NCBI RefSeq assembly: GCF_933775445.1
Contig: NC_065874.1
Location: 684,501-748,500, forward strand
DNA: 64,000 bases
Source: Argentina anserina
Lineage: Eukaryota > Streptophyta > Magnoliopsida > Rosales > Rosaceae
Reading direction: 5' to 3'
In this document: piece after piece, positions 20,984-32,787 of the stretch
Layout of the letters: each line of letters begins with the position of its first letter
Position numbering within the stretch: position 1 is the stretch's first letter
Made by a program: the position numbers and the translations under genes
Notes under the pieces: model-generated
Told to the model about the DNA's origin: nothing
The model's input: the letters and a program-made list of their open reading frames with translations, nothing else
Databases searched by the model: none

Positions 20984-23900
20984 GTTTGACAAGTCGGAAC
21001 CTAGCCTTTGGCCGGGCGAAAGTTACGATACAGTTAGAGCTCTAGTCTGTCTGCCATAGTACTGCATGGAGGTAACGGGTGGTTATCTGCTCATGGGTAC
21101 TCATATTGTTTTGGATGTTGGGTAGCGGGTGGCTATCCAATATCGGCGGTGTATTACGAGAGGGGTAACAGATGTGTACCAGCGTTCTTGGTACCCGTAT
21201 TATAAATGCATTTGGGTAACCAGAAGGGTTACTTAATTTCTCATGAGCACTTCTTTTCATATTTCTTTGGGACAAACAGATGGGCCGTCCATTGACTCAT
21301 GAGTGCATTTATATTTGTTTGATTTGTGGAATTTCGTATATATATTAATATGCGAGTTATATTTTCATTTTACTCATACGAGCTGTAAAGCTTACCGGGT
21401 TTGTGTTTACAATTCCGGTGCACCAATTCGATGGTGTAGTGGATAACTCCGCAGGTGTGGATTAGCGGGAATTAACGGACCGCTCAGAGGACTTGAAGTT
21501 ATTTATCTCCAGCTTGTGTGAGGATTTTGTGTGACTATCTTGTGAGGTTGTTGTGAGGATCATACATTTCCATTTGTTATAATGTTGAATTATAATTTGG
21601 TTTGTAATAATCGGTTTAACTGAGTTGTATTTTGAACTCAGAGATGATCCGTTGTGGCATTAAATGATTTCGATTTCATCGAGATTGTTTGGTGTTTAAC
21701 GACTTTGAAATTTTGAGTTTTTATGCTCAGAATTTCGGGATCATTACAACCCATCACCACCATTTTCGTTTTTTCAATCTGCAAAACAAAACCACTCACT
21801 CACCACCACTAAAACCACCGAGCTCAAACTCAAACCCACAACAACCACCAAGCTCACCAACAACCCAAATCTAGAAAAACCTTTATTATGAAGACAACCT
21901 ATATCTAGAAAAACCTTCAATATGAAGACAACCAAGATCTAGAAAAACCTTCAAGTAATTGGCCTCTTTAGCTTGGGTATCAGCTTTTGGCAAAAATGAC
22001 TAAGATGAGGATGTGAAGGGATAAAACAAATTCTTGCTTATGGGTGTATGGAATGGTTGGGCTTTGAGGATCTTTGGGGAGAAGAGTGGAGAAAGAAAGT
22101 GGATGAAAGATGCTTTCCAGGGAAGAGAGGAAAGAAATAATGGAAGAGATATGTTAAATGAGATATGAGGGAGTGATGGGAGAAGAGAGTGGGAAAGAAA
22201 GAAAAAGGGAAGTTGATCTCCATTTTACATGAAGGACGAAGGAAAGAATGGATCGATAAGAATAAAAAAATGAGAGCAAGTAATTAGGCATGAGGGGAAA
22301 TTTTATTGAATGAATATCAATTGTTGGATCGAGGATATCTGACGGCTTAAACAACCGATCCGCACCACTTTATTTATTGGATGCAGTGTTTCACTCACCC
22401 TTTAATTGGATCCAGGCCATCAGCCATCACTTTTAATAAGTTTTTATATTCTATTTGTTTAATGCATGATTTCATTTATATGATTAAAATATTTTAGTGG
22501 AATAATAGTACAATAAATAAACAATATACTATATATAGATATCTAATGATGACGAAACTTTCAACCTTCTCTTACTTTAATCTTTAATTTGAAACCCTAA
22601 TGGAATATAATAGGTTGAATTGTGGTATCATATTTTTTTCCTAAAAAAGTCTTAATTTTTGGTGAACCTTAATGGAATGAAATTTTTTTCTCAATATCAC
22701 TCCTTTTTATTATTCTTATACTCCAAAGTTTAATATCATAGTGCCGGCAAAAATAGCTTTAAAACTAATTTAAATTGACTTAATTTTTTATTTCCAAAAT
22801 TAGGGTTACTTATCTATGAAACGTTTTTTAAAAATATATTTAAGAACTTTAATAGAATGAAATAAATTAATCCTTAATTAGTCTTCAATTTCAAACTTGA
22901 AAACAATAACTTCCATTTTTTAAATTCATTTGTGTGATCTGGCGCAAGAATTCGAGGGGAAAACTTTTTTCCTCTTCTTCTCCATTTTAAATTGATATGG
23001 AAACTATAATATGAATTTAAATCATTTTTACTTAGACGACAAAACAATTCGTCAGCTAAGTACATTAACTCGTCACCTAAGTATTACTTAAATTATAAAA
23101 AAAAACAAAATCGTTGACTTGTTCACCTACTTAGACAACGAAAACCAAAGTTGTCGTCTTAGTACACCTTTCGTTGTCTAAGTGTCACTTAGATGACGAG
23201 TTGTTTTTCTTAGCTAACGAAACCAGAATCGTCGTCTTACTAGTTCTTAGGTGACAAACGTTTTTAGTTGTTGTCATCTAAGTTACTTTTTCTGGTAGTG
23301 ACAACTAAATGTTGTTCATAAAACATTGTCCATGCGGTACTGTTTTGCTAAACATTGTTCAATTTACTGTTTTACTAAACACTGTTCAAAATTACTGTTT
23401 TGCTGAACATTATTCACGTTTTACTGTTTTTGTATATTACTGTTCACAGTACTATTCATGAACACTGTTCACAGTACTATTCGTGCGGCGCCACTGATGA
23501 CCACCAAATTTCACCACCACAATCTAAATGACATTCCTAACAACTTCCTAGTTCACCACAAAGTCTAATTCTAAGCCTAACCGCCGTGGCAGCACGTGGG
23601 GCCCACGCGCCGACCCTAAGACCGGCGGGTAGCACACCACCGATGCCCCCAAACTCTTCATTTCTTCCCCCTCTTCCTCCTCCTGCCTCCGGCCACCTCC
23701 ATGCCCCTGGCATGCTTCCTCACGCGCCGCCTAAGGCGGCGGTTCCTCCTATTCCTCCTCCTCCGATCTCCTCAAATCTCCATCAAACCAACCCAAAATT
23801 CATCCACAAACATCACAACCATGAAATTGAATGCATCATTACCTAGATTGGAGTTCGAATGACGCCGGAAATGGTTGAATTGCCGGCGAGCTCTTTGCAG

Positions 23901-24473
23901 GAACTTCGTTCGTCAATGCGGCTCCTCGGCGGCGTGATGGGCCGTGTCGTGCTCAGAGGAGGATGGGGTCGGACCGGCAAGGGCCTAGGGGCCGGCGGTG
24001 ATGGCCACGTCGCCTAGAGGAGGGAGGTCTCGGTGCGACAAAAAGAGGGCTCGGGGAGAGAGAGGGAGAGAGAGAGGAGGGAGGCGCGGGGTGAGAGGAG
24101 AGAGAGGGGTTTCTAAAAATGGAAACCCTAATCTGAAAAATTTCATTTTTATAGTCGTTTCTAAAATCGGAAACTAACTTCCAACGTTAATAACTTTCAC
24201 GTCCAACGTCCGATTCGAATGCGTGACGCGTCCACGAACTCGTATAGATGATCTCTACAACTTCCGTGAAGGAAGTTTTCACAAACGAGCGACGGAGTAA
24301 AAGTCGATTCTCACGTCGCGGAAACGTAACGTTTTTCTAAATAAACGTTCCGATAACATTTCCGCTTTCGTTTCGCAACGTCGCAAGCAACCAAATGTCG
24401 TTAATGAATTTCACAACTTTATAAATTTAAAAACAATCCAATAAATCGTTTCGAAAAAAATCGGGTTATTACA

Positions 24474-24982
24474 TCCATCACTTCCATGACTTCCATCTCA
24501 TATACTGTACGTATCTATGATAAGTATTTAGCAACGAATAATGTGATACCTGTTGGGATTCATGGCACATAATTTAGTTCTCCCCTAATTAATCGTATCC
24601 GTTGTGTATCATCTTAAAATTGAATCATTTGATTCGGAGCACAGAGAGATCTATATATTATATTCCCTGTAACTCTGTAAGCCTCTTAAGAAACATTCTT
24701 CGCTTTTGATTATAAATCTGGGTAAGATATAACGGCATGTCTACAAAATATTCAGGACGTAAGCGGTAAGTCAACCAAACCGGCCAATTTGCTGGTGGCA
24801 ACCACGTTTTGTGCCCCCAAATATCTTAGGCCATTCGATCAACTAAATTAACAGAAGCAAAATCAATCCTAAATCGTGCGCACCATTTTCTCTAATTAAT
24901 CAGTCATTACCTACTGTGTTCTCTATATAATATAGAATTAGATCATGCTTGTATCATAATTGTCTAGCTTCACCTCAAGGCC
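24474..24982 (+). promoter_or_regulatory. Promoter region of the pectate lyase gene
   Basis: A 509-bp gap between the end of LTR copy 2 and the pectate lyase ATG. A TATATAA at 24924-24930 lies 53 bp upstream of the ATG at 24983. No other element was recognised. The close LTR end means the native distal promoter was displaced. Confidence 0.5.
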
Positions 24983-26473
24983 ATGGCCGACAACATAACC
25001 CTTCTCCTACTGCTTCTTTGTTTACTAGCCTACAATGCTCCAACACTAGAAGCAGCATATTCCCCAAGCTACTCCTACAAACCCAAACCCGTAACAAAGA
25101 ATGTAGTCGACTCATGCTGGCGCAGCAATCCCAATTGGGCAAGAAATCGCCAAGCCTTGGCTAACTGCGCAGTAGGGTTCGGCAAAGATGCTATTGGAGG
25201 CAAATATGGGCGTATTTACGTAGTCACCACTTCGTTTGATGACCCCATAAACCCTAAACCGGGCACCCTCCGATACGGTGTGATCCAAACACAACCGTTG
25301 TGGATCGTCTTTGCCAAAGACATGGTTATCACCCTAAAAAATGAGCTCATTATGAATAGTTTCAAGACTATAGACGGTAGAGGGGCTAAAGTAGAGATTG
25401 CATATGGACCATGCATAACTGTTCAGGGTGTTAGCCATGTTATCATCCATGGAATAGGTATTCATGATTGTAAGCCGGGGAAGTCCGGCATGGTTAGGAG
25501 CACTCCTACACATGTCGGACGTCGTCGAGGGTGCGATGGTGATTCCATTAATATCTTTGCTTCTTCGCATGTTTGGGTTGACCATTGCTATTTAGCTCGT
25601 GGGGCAGACGGCCTCATTGATATCACCCATGCTTCCACGGCAGTCACCGTCAGTAACAACTATTTCTCCCAGCACGACAAGGTAAGAAAGTATTGAAGTC
25701 GCGTTTGGTCGAGTAGTATTTCACTTCGGTTTTTATTTACCTTCATTTCTGTAACCAAGTCGTGCCTATTTTTAGGTGATGCTGCTTGGACACAATGATA
25801 AATTTACTGCAGATAAGATTATGAAGGTCACAATAGCCTTTAACCGATTTGGGGCCGGCCTTATTGAAAGGATGCCAAGGTGAGACAGACTATTTGATGA
25901 CTGATTGTAGTTACTGACTGTGATTATCTAGTTCGTGTGATGTTCCATAGAGTACTTAGTGTTCTTAACGATGTGATTGCTTTGTATAACAGGGTCAGAT
26001 TCGGGTATGCGCATGTCGCCAACAACAGATACGATGAGTGGAAGATGTACGCCATTGGTGGCAGTGCTAATCCAACCATTTTCAGTGAAGGCAACTACTT
26101 CATAGCTCCTACAAATCATGATGCCAAAGAGGTATGTTATTAATCACAAGAATTGAGTATTTATGTTATTAGATTTCCAATTGATGAGGAAATTCGCTTC
26201 AATTTGTACATGAACTTTTTTTTGGATGTCAAATCATGTGTTTTGGCGTCACAGGTCACAAAGAGAGAAGCCTATGGGGGATGGAAGAACTGGAAATGGA
26301 GATCTTCAAATGATGTTTTACAAAATGGTGCTTATTTTATTCAATCTGGATGGGGAAGTTGTTATCCAGCGTACACACGAACACAGAAGTTCAAGGTCTC
26401 TCCAGGATCCATGGTTCCTGCTTTGACTTCAAATGCAGGTCCTCTGCTCTGCATTGTTGGTAAAGCATGTTGA
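24983..26473 (+). CDS. Pectate lyase (polysaccharide lyase family 1)
   Basis: Four exons: 24983-25681, 25776-25879, 25993-26131 and 26255-26473. They code for 386 residues, normal for plant PL1. A signal peptide (about residues 1-25, [14 protein letters not shown]) predicts secretion to the wall. The plant PL1 signature begins at [20 protein letters not shown]. The calcium-site region holds [20 protein letters not shown] and ADGLID. Exons 2-3 encode [20 protein letters not shown], where RMPRVR keeps the catalytic arginine pattern RxPxxR, and then [11 protein letters not shown]. The enzyme cleaves de-esterified homogalacturonan by calcium-dependent beta-elimination. Most relatives read RMPRCRHGYFHV at this point, so this is a somewhat diverged member. 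All splice phases agree and no lesion was seen. A polygalacturonase and a galacturonan-binding protein lie in the same window. Confidence 0.92.
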
Positions 26474-26962
26474 TCTTGCTTTTCACCAACTCGGCGTGCC
26501 TTTTATGTTTTTTTTTGTAACTGAAGCTCTCTGTGCCTTGGCTTCTTGGATGTAAGAAGCATGTTTTGTACATGTAACACTTGACAGTGAGAACAACAAA
26601 TTGTATCTACTGATCTCCTATCAATACTGACTTGATGAATAATGGTACTAAGTACTAGCATAGGGACTAATCTGTCAACCGATATTGTCTTCCCTTAAAC
26701 ATACTCTAGGTTTTATCTTAAATGATGTCTGTCCAGATTAATGAAGGCTTCCGCTTAATACATCTCATGATAGACAACCTTTCTCTGATGTGGAACAGTT
26801 GCTTTTATCCACATCCTAACTCTTACTAGTAATAAGACTAAAGTAAGAAACTGAACAAAAGAAAGCAGGGAATCAAGTTGATATGGAAAAAGCAATTATA
26901 TATATCACAGAAGATAAAGAAGATTGCAAGAAGGTGTAAGATTCACTATGGTTTAATCTCTT
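26474..26962. other. Convergent 3' flanks, no gene
   Basis: Space between the plus-strand pectate lyase stop and the minus-strand WAK-type gene stop. It probably holds both 3' untranslated regions. Nothing else was recognised. Confidence 0.5.
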
Positions 26963-28098
26963 TCAGAAAAGCCTGTTCTCATTGCTTTGAACCCCACATG
27001 TAACTGGTGCTTTAGCTCTAACTTTCCTGAAGTACCAAATTCCTGCCCCAATTCCAAAGGCTCCTGCTACTGAAACACCAGTAGCTGCCCCTGCAACAGT
27101 ATGCAACATACATCCAGTTAAACACAAAATTTCACAGCTACTTGGCTAAATTTGAAACTAATGATCAAAACAATTACCTGCAATTACACCTTTCCTTGTA
27201 TGCTTAGAAATGCTATCATCTGCACAACGGGAGATGAAATTATGGACTAATCTATTGTGAATCATAAAACATTAGAATTGACAAATGCCTCATACTTACC
27301 ATTACAATAAGTAGTAACATTTCCTCTCTCACAAAGGCACAAGAAACTCTGTGTTTTGGAGTCGAATCCACATGTTCCACCACCTTTGGATGTGTCCTGG
27401 CACTGAAGGCAACGTGTAGTAACAGGAATTTCAAAATCCACCCGAATTCCATATTCGGGGACTTGATCATCAGGCTGTGTCTCACCGGTGTTTCTCCAAT
27501 GCACGCTAGTATAGCTAGCGCAGTACTTCAACATGAGCCTTAGGGATTCAGTGGCTTTGGGATAGTAAGAACAGCAAGTACTTCTAGTCAATGCTGAGGC
27601 ACACTCAGGTAAGTGCCTGCAAAGATAACTAGAACTATCACATGATGAGTCACACTTTTCAGGGTACCTTTCACAGAACATAGGCTTTGGCTGAACGATC
27701 ACATTTTCTTCACTACAATTGAAGAAAAGGTAGTCATTTTGAGAAGAGAGTGACAAATGTGTACTAGTGTCAAGGCTGAAAGACCTAGTTGGTCGAAAAC
27801 TGTCACCGTCTAGGCAATTCCACATGAAAGGATCGGTGACAAGAATATGAGGATCGGAGTAGCTTATGCTCTTGACAGGGTATCTGCCGGAAGGCGTTCG
27901 AAGCTCAAGTTTATTTTGCTCGGAACAGACAAGAAGGTGACTGTAATAAGGGCTGCCACAGCCTTCATCAATGCCGAAAGGATAGTTAATCTGAATGTTA
28001 CCGCAAAAAGGTCTGCATGGGCTGGCTTGAGCTGCTGTGAGGTTAAGAAGTTGAAGGGCAATGAGTAAAATGGATTTGTAGGTGAAGAGAGAAGCCAT
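26963..28098 (-). CDS. Kinase-less wall-associated receptor protein (GUB_WAK plus WAK C-terminal domain, one TM)
   Basis: Three exons: 27300-28098, 27178-27219 and 26963-27090, coding for 322 residues from the ATG at 28098. Upstream in-frame ATGs at 28107 and 28170 are possible; 28098 gives a clean signal peptide (LFTYKSILLIALQLLNLTAA). The ectodomain has the galacturonan-binding pattern CRPFCGNIQINYPFGIDEGC and later a cysteine-rich WAK-associated part (CLQCQDTSKGGGTCGFD, CLCERG). Exon 3 encodes a membrane helix (GVSVAGAFGIGAGIWYF) and a short cytoplasmic tail with no kinase domain. It resembles the Arabidopsis 'WAK carboxy-terminal' protein At3g17350. The ectodomain predicts binding to pectin at the cell surface; any signalling would need a partner kinase. 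Splice phases are consistent (G|AT and G|GG joins). Confidence 0.85.
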
Positions 28099-28407
28099 TG
28101 GAGACATGAAGAACAAGATAGATAGGCTCAGTGATGATCTCCCAAGTAATGATTTTGGGAGTATAAGCAAAGTAGTCAGATGAGTAAAGTGATAGACTGA
28201 TAGGTGTTAGTAACTTTCTCTTTTGCCCTTTAATTAGCTTTTGCTCCTCTGTTAAGAATTCTTTTTCAGTTGTAAATTGCTTTGGTGCTTTTGCTTTGGA
28301 GAGTACACATATACAACTGATAATGGGCCGGGTCAGATCTGTTGAGGCCGGAGGGATGAGATATAGCGTTGTGCCTTGCTAGTTTAGGCAAAACAAAAAC
28401 AAAAATA

Positions 28408-28408
<1 letters not shown>

Positions 28409-28488
<80 letters not shown>
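28409..28488 (-). tRNA. tRNA-Leu, anticodon UAG
   Basis: An 80-nt cloverleaf on the minus strand, from GACAGTTTGGCCGAGTGG to GGTTCAAATCCCACAGCTGTCA with discriminator A. The anticodon stem-loop CCAGA-TTTAGGC-TCTGG gives anticodon TAG. It has a long class II variable arm and A- and B-box motifs. There is no intron and no encoded CCA. T-runs just downstream (28400-28404 on the minus strand) can terminate RNA polymerase III. Confidence 0.95.
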
Positions 28489-28490
<2 letters not shown>

Positions 28491-31400
28491 GTTGTTTAAT
28501 GGTACTCCTAAAACTTAATTAACCCTAATATAAGCGATTAAATATTGTTGCTACTGATTCATGAGTAATAGCTCGAGGAGATAGAACTAGTTCTGGCATG
28601 CATATCCGTCGTGAATTTTCATCTCTTCAGGGTTGTATGTTTCCAACTACGATAAATGACAACGTACGTTTATAAACTTGAAGCATGCACCTTCTAATCA
28701 ATCTTAGATTTGTACACTTATAGAACAATTTTCTAGATGTTTATACAAGTGTGAGATACAGATGTCTCTTCCTTCTATAATGAATTAATGATGAGAAGAA
28801 TAAACTGAACAGCCTCGTTTTCATCGGCTAATTGCATATGCACGCGGGGTATACAAGTTGTTTTAATTTTTGGTCAAGCAACCAGCTAGCTGTTACAGTT
28901 AGGCAACCGCGGGCAATTAGTCTAAATGCGACTCATATAATCGACGTAACCCCATGCATGCATCTAGAGACTTGAGACTGCTAGATTCATCTAGTAGCAT
29001 TACGATTGATTTTACTTTACTTGGTCTGCACATATGCTCCTCCGTACGTCGTAGAAAATTCTGCCTAATTCTGGGAAAAGAAGATCGAGTAGGAATTCTA
29101 AAGCCAAATATTCCAACACAAAGTCGTAGTCTTCTAGTAGTGATTTATCGATGAATTGATGAAGAAATTAAAGGGGGTCAAAACGTTGGTCCTCGATGTT
29201 GAGATCATCGACCAGAATAATAATGAACGTGTGAAAGGCATATGGGAGTATCATGACTAATATCATCAAATGACTACCTATGTAGTTGCAGTTCATAGAA
29301 GTCCACCGGCATTTGCCTATTTGTCTCCACAAATTAAAGTCTACGACGGCCGACCTTTTTCGTTTGAAAGGTCCGCCCTATGCCCACCCCGGCGGGGGTG
29401 GGGGGGCATCTGACTAATAATTCTCACTTTGCACCAATCTTGTTGATACCGTACGTTATCGATCACTCAGTGATAAGTGCTTGTGTTTCAAACTTTAGTT
29501 GGAAAATAAATGGCAATTCCATCGGATTACCGCCTTGGGTTATCTAGCTAGGGTTAGTTAATTGAAGAACCAGCGACGTCTATTCCAAAATGTCATACAG
29601 ATATATGCTGTAGTTTGAGCACACTTCTTGCGTTTGCGAATTGAGCTAAATATGTGGATAATTTGTAATGTGTAAATTAAACGTATGATCCAGATCGATT
29701 TTCCATGCCAGTTAATAGATGATACAGTCGGCGAATCAAATAGGTACGTTCTTAATTTAATACGTTGTACCGTAATGGCTAATGAAGAACTAGGCATAAT
29801 TCGATCTCTTGTTGGTCAAGTTTGTAGATAGTATCTGAGAGGTTTATCCTAGCTAGCTGGGCTATAGACTTATAGAACCCCTAAGGAGTACGTTGTGCAT
29901 CTTTTGTATTGATAAGATTCGTTCTTGAAGCTCGATCAATCGATCTGTACGTCCTGGGAACTTTTAATTGCGCTGTTCATATTTTGTTTGCCTGGCCTGG
30001 CTAGCTCCGTGACTGGATCTCAAAAACGTTTGAGCAGCTTGGTTCCCCCTCATGATGTACGTCGTCCCTCATATTAATTTAATTGATGTCCCCGGAAAGC
30101 TTAATATTGGGGTTGAGTATAAGTTTACTCTAATTATAAACTTGCGAAACAGAAGATCAACCTAGTCGAGTAGCTGGTGACCACGTCGATCTGGTCTGTT
30201 TTTGCCCGAACCGAAGTATATGTGTGTGGCTTGTATATATACCATGGTTGACTGAATAAAGTTAAATTCAACTTGGCTTATAGTTCAGAAATTGGTACCA
30301 CTGTGCTTGTAACATAAACACATGCAAGTGATGCAACCATGCCTATATTTATAATCTTAGGGTCAAATTAGATACTAAAAAGAAACGTATCTCTTTTTCG
30401 GGTGAGATTAATCTATATATAGACATCGAGGTCCTTTTCTTCATTTTGATAAGATATCGAGACCTAATAAATCCTCCACCAATCGTACCCCATAGCTTGT
30501 TATCACTTTAAGCATGGCCAAGGGGACGAGGGAAGTGGGTCGTTGATCGATCAGCCACATCTCTTTCAAGTAAATATCTCTTTCAACTTCAAGCTAAAAT
30601 TTCTTGATCAATTGGACCTCAACCTTATTATAAACTGCAATTTTAATAAAGCCACCACATAACTAGCTAAGTTAAGATCGAGGGAGCCATTTTTTTGACG
30701 TGATCCGGTTATACATATAATTTAAGTAGGGATGGTCTTTGATGATAAATTTCAGTTCACGAAAATCATTCAAGACCTTTAGAAGGAGATCGATCGACTG
30801 TAGAAGTTGGGAGCTTCTAACATATATCACGAAAATCATTCAAGACATTTACATCTCTAACGAATTAGTGCGACGGTTGTGTCACGTATTCTAGAAAAAC
30901 TCATTTCGTATTTTCCATAGTGAAGATCGACGGCTCCTGTATATACATTTCAACAGCTGATAATACTATAACTATGACTCGAGCATGGAAAATGCCAAGA
31001 ATAGGTTCTTCATCAAATTGCAACTTGCAAAACATCACTTGCATCATCAATGCAGGCTTCATTTAACTTCCCAAATTTTTATTTTTCTTTCTCGTGAAAT
31101 TTTAATTAATTATGCAGATGATGCTGACAATTGACGACTAAAATCAGGAACTGTGTGCTTCTGATTAGTTGACAATGAAGGATGGGTTTTCTCTTCTTTA
31201 TATTTTACCTGTACCCTGATTAAATAATTAACCAAGCCAATTATTTTGGTTTGTTTTATCGCAAAGTATATAGCTGTAATGTCATGGATTTGTCGGCCAT
31301 AAATGGGTTTTAAATTTAAGAGAAATTTGTTTGAACAGCTCTGATAAACAAACAGAACTAAAATCAAAATCCAGGCTAGTTGTTGAATCATGCAATAGAC

Positions 31401-32587
31401 TTGTATATATTACTTGCTTGTCATATCATACAACAAACAAAATATCAGGTTCTAATTGAAATCACTTGTGTGAAAAGCATAATTGAATTATAATACGAAT
31501 TGTGCAAATCGTGAAGTTTCAGTGCCGTCTCCAGCATGGTTCTCAATAGCAAGTCTGCTTCTTTTATAAATTTCTCCAAACCCTAGTTGGCCAGACCTAA
31601 CCTGCATTCACCAGAATTTTACGTCATGATAGTAAGCCACGTTTGGAGTATCAGATCGTCAACGCAAATCTTAGTCAACTGTGTCTTTTTCTTCAATGTT
31701 GATTTTGTTTTCCGATCGGTGTGCTGAGTTTTTAAGTAATGCTTAGTTTAATGTTAGAAAGGAAATGGGTATAACATCTGGAAAATGCCAGCTATTTTAT
31801 CCTTTTCTGTCATACGATGCAATCTTTTGTTTATATTCTCAGTCAGAGATAATATATAATCTAACCATATCTTCTATATGTGGCTAATAACAAGAAAGGG
31901 GACTAGGGTAAACGCCAGCTCCAATAATTATACATCTAGTTTTGGATGTATATAATGTCATCAAATTCACGCCCGTCTTCAAGAGTGTTGAGTATAGATC
32001 GATAACTATATATATAATGCAGTTCTATGGAATAATGGATAAACTAATCATCAAATGTAAAGTTTAATTACGAGAACATTTGGACCAGAAAATTCAAATT
32101 GATATAAATTGCACGTAAATCCAGAATGTGTATACCTATTTCTCTCGATCCGATCTTGGCTCAATAATCCAAGTATATCTTTGTGTCGATTACCTTGTTT
32201 TTCGTTGTGTTACACGAAAGTTTCACAAATCTTGTCTGTGTATTAATGTTGAGACTCGATGGCTGCAAATTCTACCACGGAAAAGAGAAACTAGGTAGGG
32301 CAAGTGAATACGTACCTAGAGATAGAACCAAACGTATTAGTAGATTAGTACCATGTTTAAAACTTTTTAGCCGAGTACGTACTACTTATATAATTGGGAG
32401 ATAACAACAAGTTATCAACTACCATCCTTGAATATATACGTCTAGCTTTACGTACTTCTTCCTTTGGGCGCTGTCTGCTTGAACTTGAACACCCTAAACC
32501 TATTCCTTTCCTACTTAATACGTACCATTCTGTAGAAGAGAAGTTTTCCACGACTTCCTGGATGAAATTGACGAGTTAGGCCAAACA
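28489..32587. other. Gene-poor AT-rich spacer
   Basis: Four kilobases without a convincing gene on either strand. Open frames are short, lack recognisable motifs and do not join through splice sites into anything familiar. Minor features are a G-rich tract near 29390-29406 and a 22-bp motif, CACGAAAATCATTCAAGAC, repeated near 30758 and 30827. A long non-coding RNA cannot be excluded. Confidence 0.4.
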
Positions 32588-32787
32588 GATAGAAATCGAG
32601 AAATGACATGTTGAATGAACAGTGACAATTAAGTGCGTGCATGCATGGATGGTGATCAAGCCGAATAATCAATCAATCTTTCCGCCGGATAGAAATCAAG
32701 AAATGGCATGTTGAATGAACAGTGAAAATTAAGTGCGTGCATGCATGGATAGTGATCAAGCCGAGTAATCAATCAATCTTTCCGCGG
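32588..32787. repeat. 100-bp tandem duplication
   Basis: Two copies offset by exactly 100 bp (32588-32687 and 32688-32787), both beginning GATAGAAATC and containing AAGTGCGTGCATGCATGGAT and AATCAATCAATCTTTCCGC. They differ at few positions, so the duplication is recent. Confidence 0.9.

Larger units (their letters stand above)
18848..21748 (+). mobile_element. Solo LTR, copy 3 (2.9 kb)
   Basis: Starts TGTAATAACCCGAATTTTTA and ends TTTCGGGATCATTACA, with a perfect 5-bp target duplication ACCCA at 18843-18847 and 21749-21753. TG...CA ends, 5-bp duplication and absence of internal gag-pol sequence identify a solo LTR left by recombination between two LTRs. A TATA-like GTATAAAAGG lies at about 19167. 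Inside are a conserved short open frame (19317-19574), an array of GTGAATAGT/CTGTAACAGTAA motifs (about 19720-19990) and five 81-83-bp tandem repeats (20627-20983). It is close to copy 4 in sequence and inserted into the CACTA element, so it is the youngest layer. Confidence 0.92.
18312..23300. mobile_element. Non-autonomous CACTA (En/Spm-type) element with a nested solo LTR
   Basis: Perfect terminal inverted repeats beginning CACTACCAGAAAAAGTAACT (24 bp identical, then one mismatch) at both ends, with a 3-bp target duplication ACA on each side, as for the CACTA superfamily. Subterminal regions carry many short motifs in both orientations related to CTTAGACGAC and TCGTCACCTAAG, typical transposase-binding repeats. 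Without the nested LTR it is about 2.1 kb. No transposase reading frame was found, so movement needed an autonomous partner. It interrupts LTR copy 2. Confidence 0.92.
16888..24473 (-). mobile_element. LTR-family copy 2, split by a CACTA element
   Basis: Left arm 16888-18311 starts TGTCACGACCCCGAATTTCG. Right arm 23301-24473 ends ATCGGGTTATTACA. Without the insertion the element is about 2.6 kb and collinear with the solo LTRs at 18848 and 53345; for example, the arms rejoin at AAATATCAGGAGACGA / CTAAATGTTGTTCATAAAAC. A TATA-like ACTATAAAAATG on the minus strand near 24150 indicates minus orientation. The right arm carries an inserted proline-rich, GC-rich section (about 23580-24110) shared with copy 5. 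The flanking 5-mers (AATAT, TCCAT) do not match, so its borders are less certain than those of copies 3 and 4. Confidence 0.75.

Noticed and set aside
20325..20992. Two repetitive open frames rich in Asn/Thr/Tyr over the LTR array
   Set aside because: The unit lengths (81, 83) create open frames by chance in tandem repeats; the protein is just the repeat translated and differs in copy 4.
23586..23846. Proline-rich open frame
   Set aside because: Lies within an LTR copy and is an antisense reading of a GC-rich module also present in copy 5; no evidence of a gene.
16883..24478. 5-bp target duplication around LTR copy 2
   Set aside because: Flanks AATAT and TCCAT differ; the borders rest on homology with the other copies only.
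28954..29154. Short plus-strand frame in the gene-poor region
   Set aside because: No motif, no neighbours that splice to it, and typical of random open frames in this stretch.
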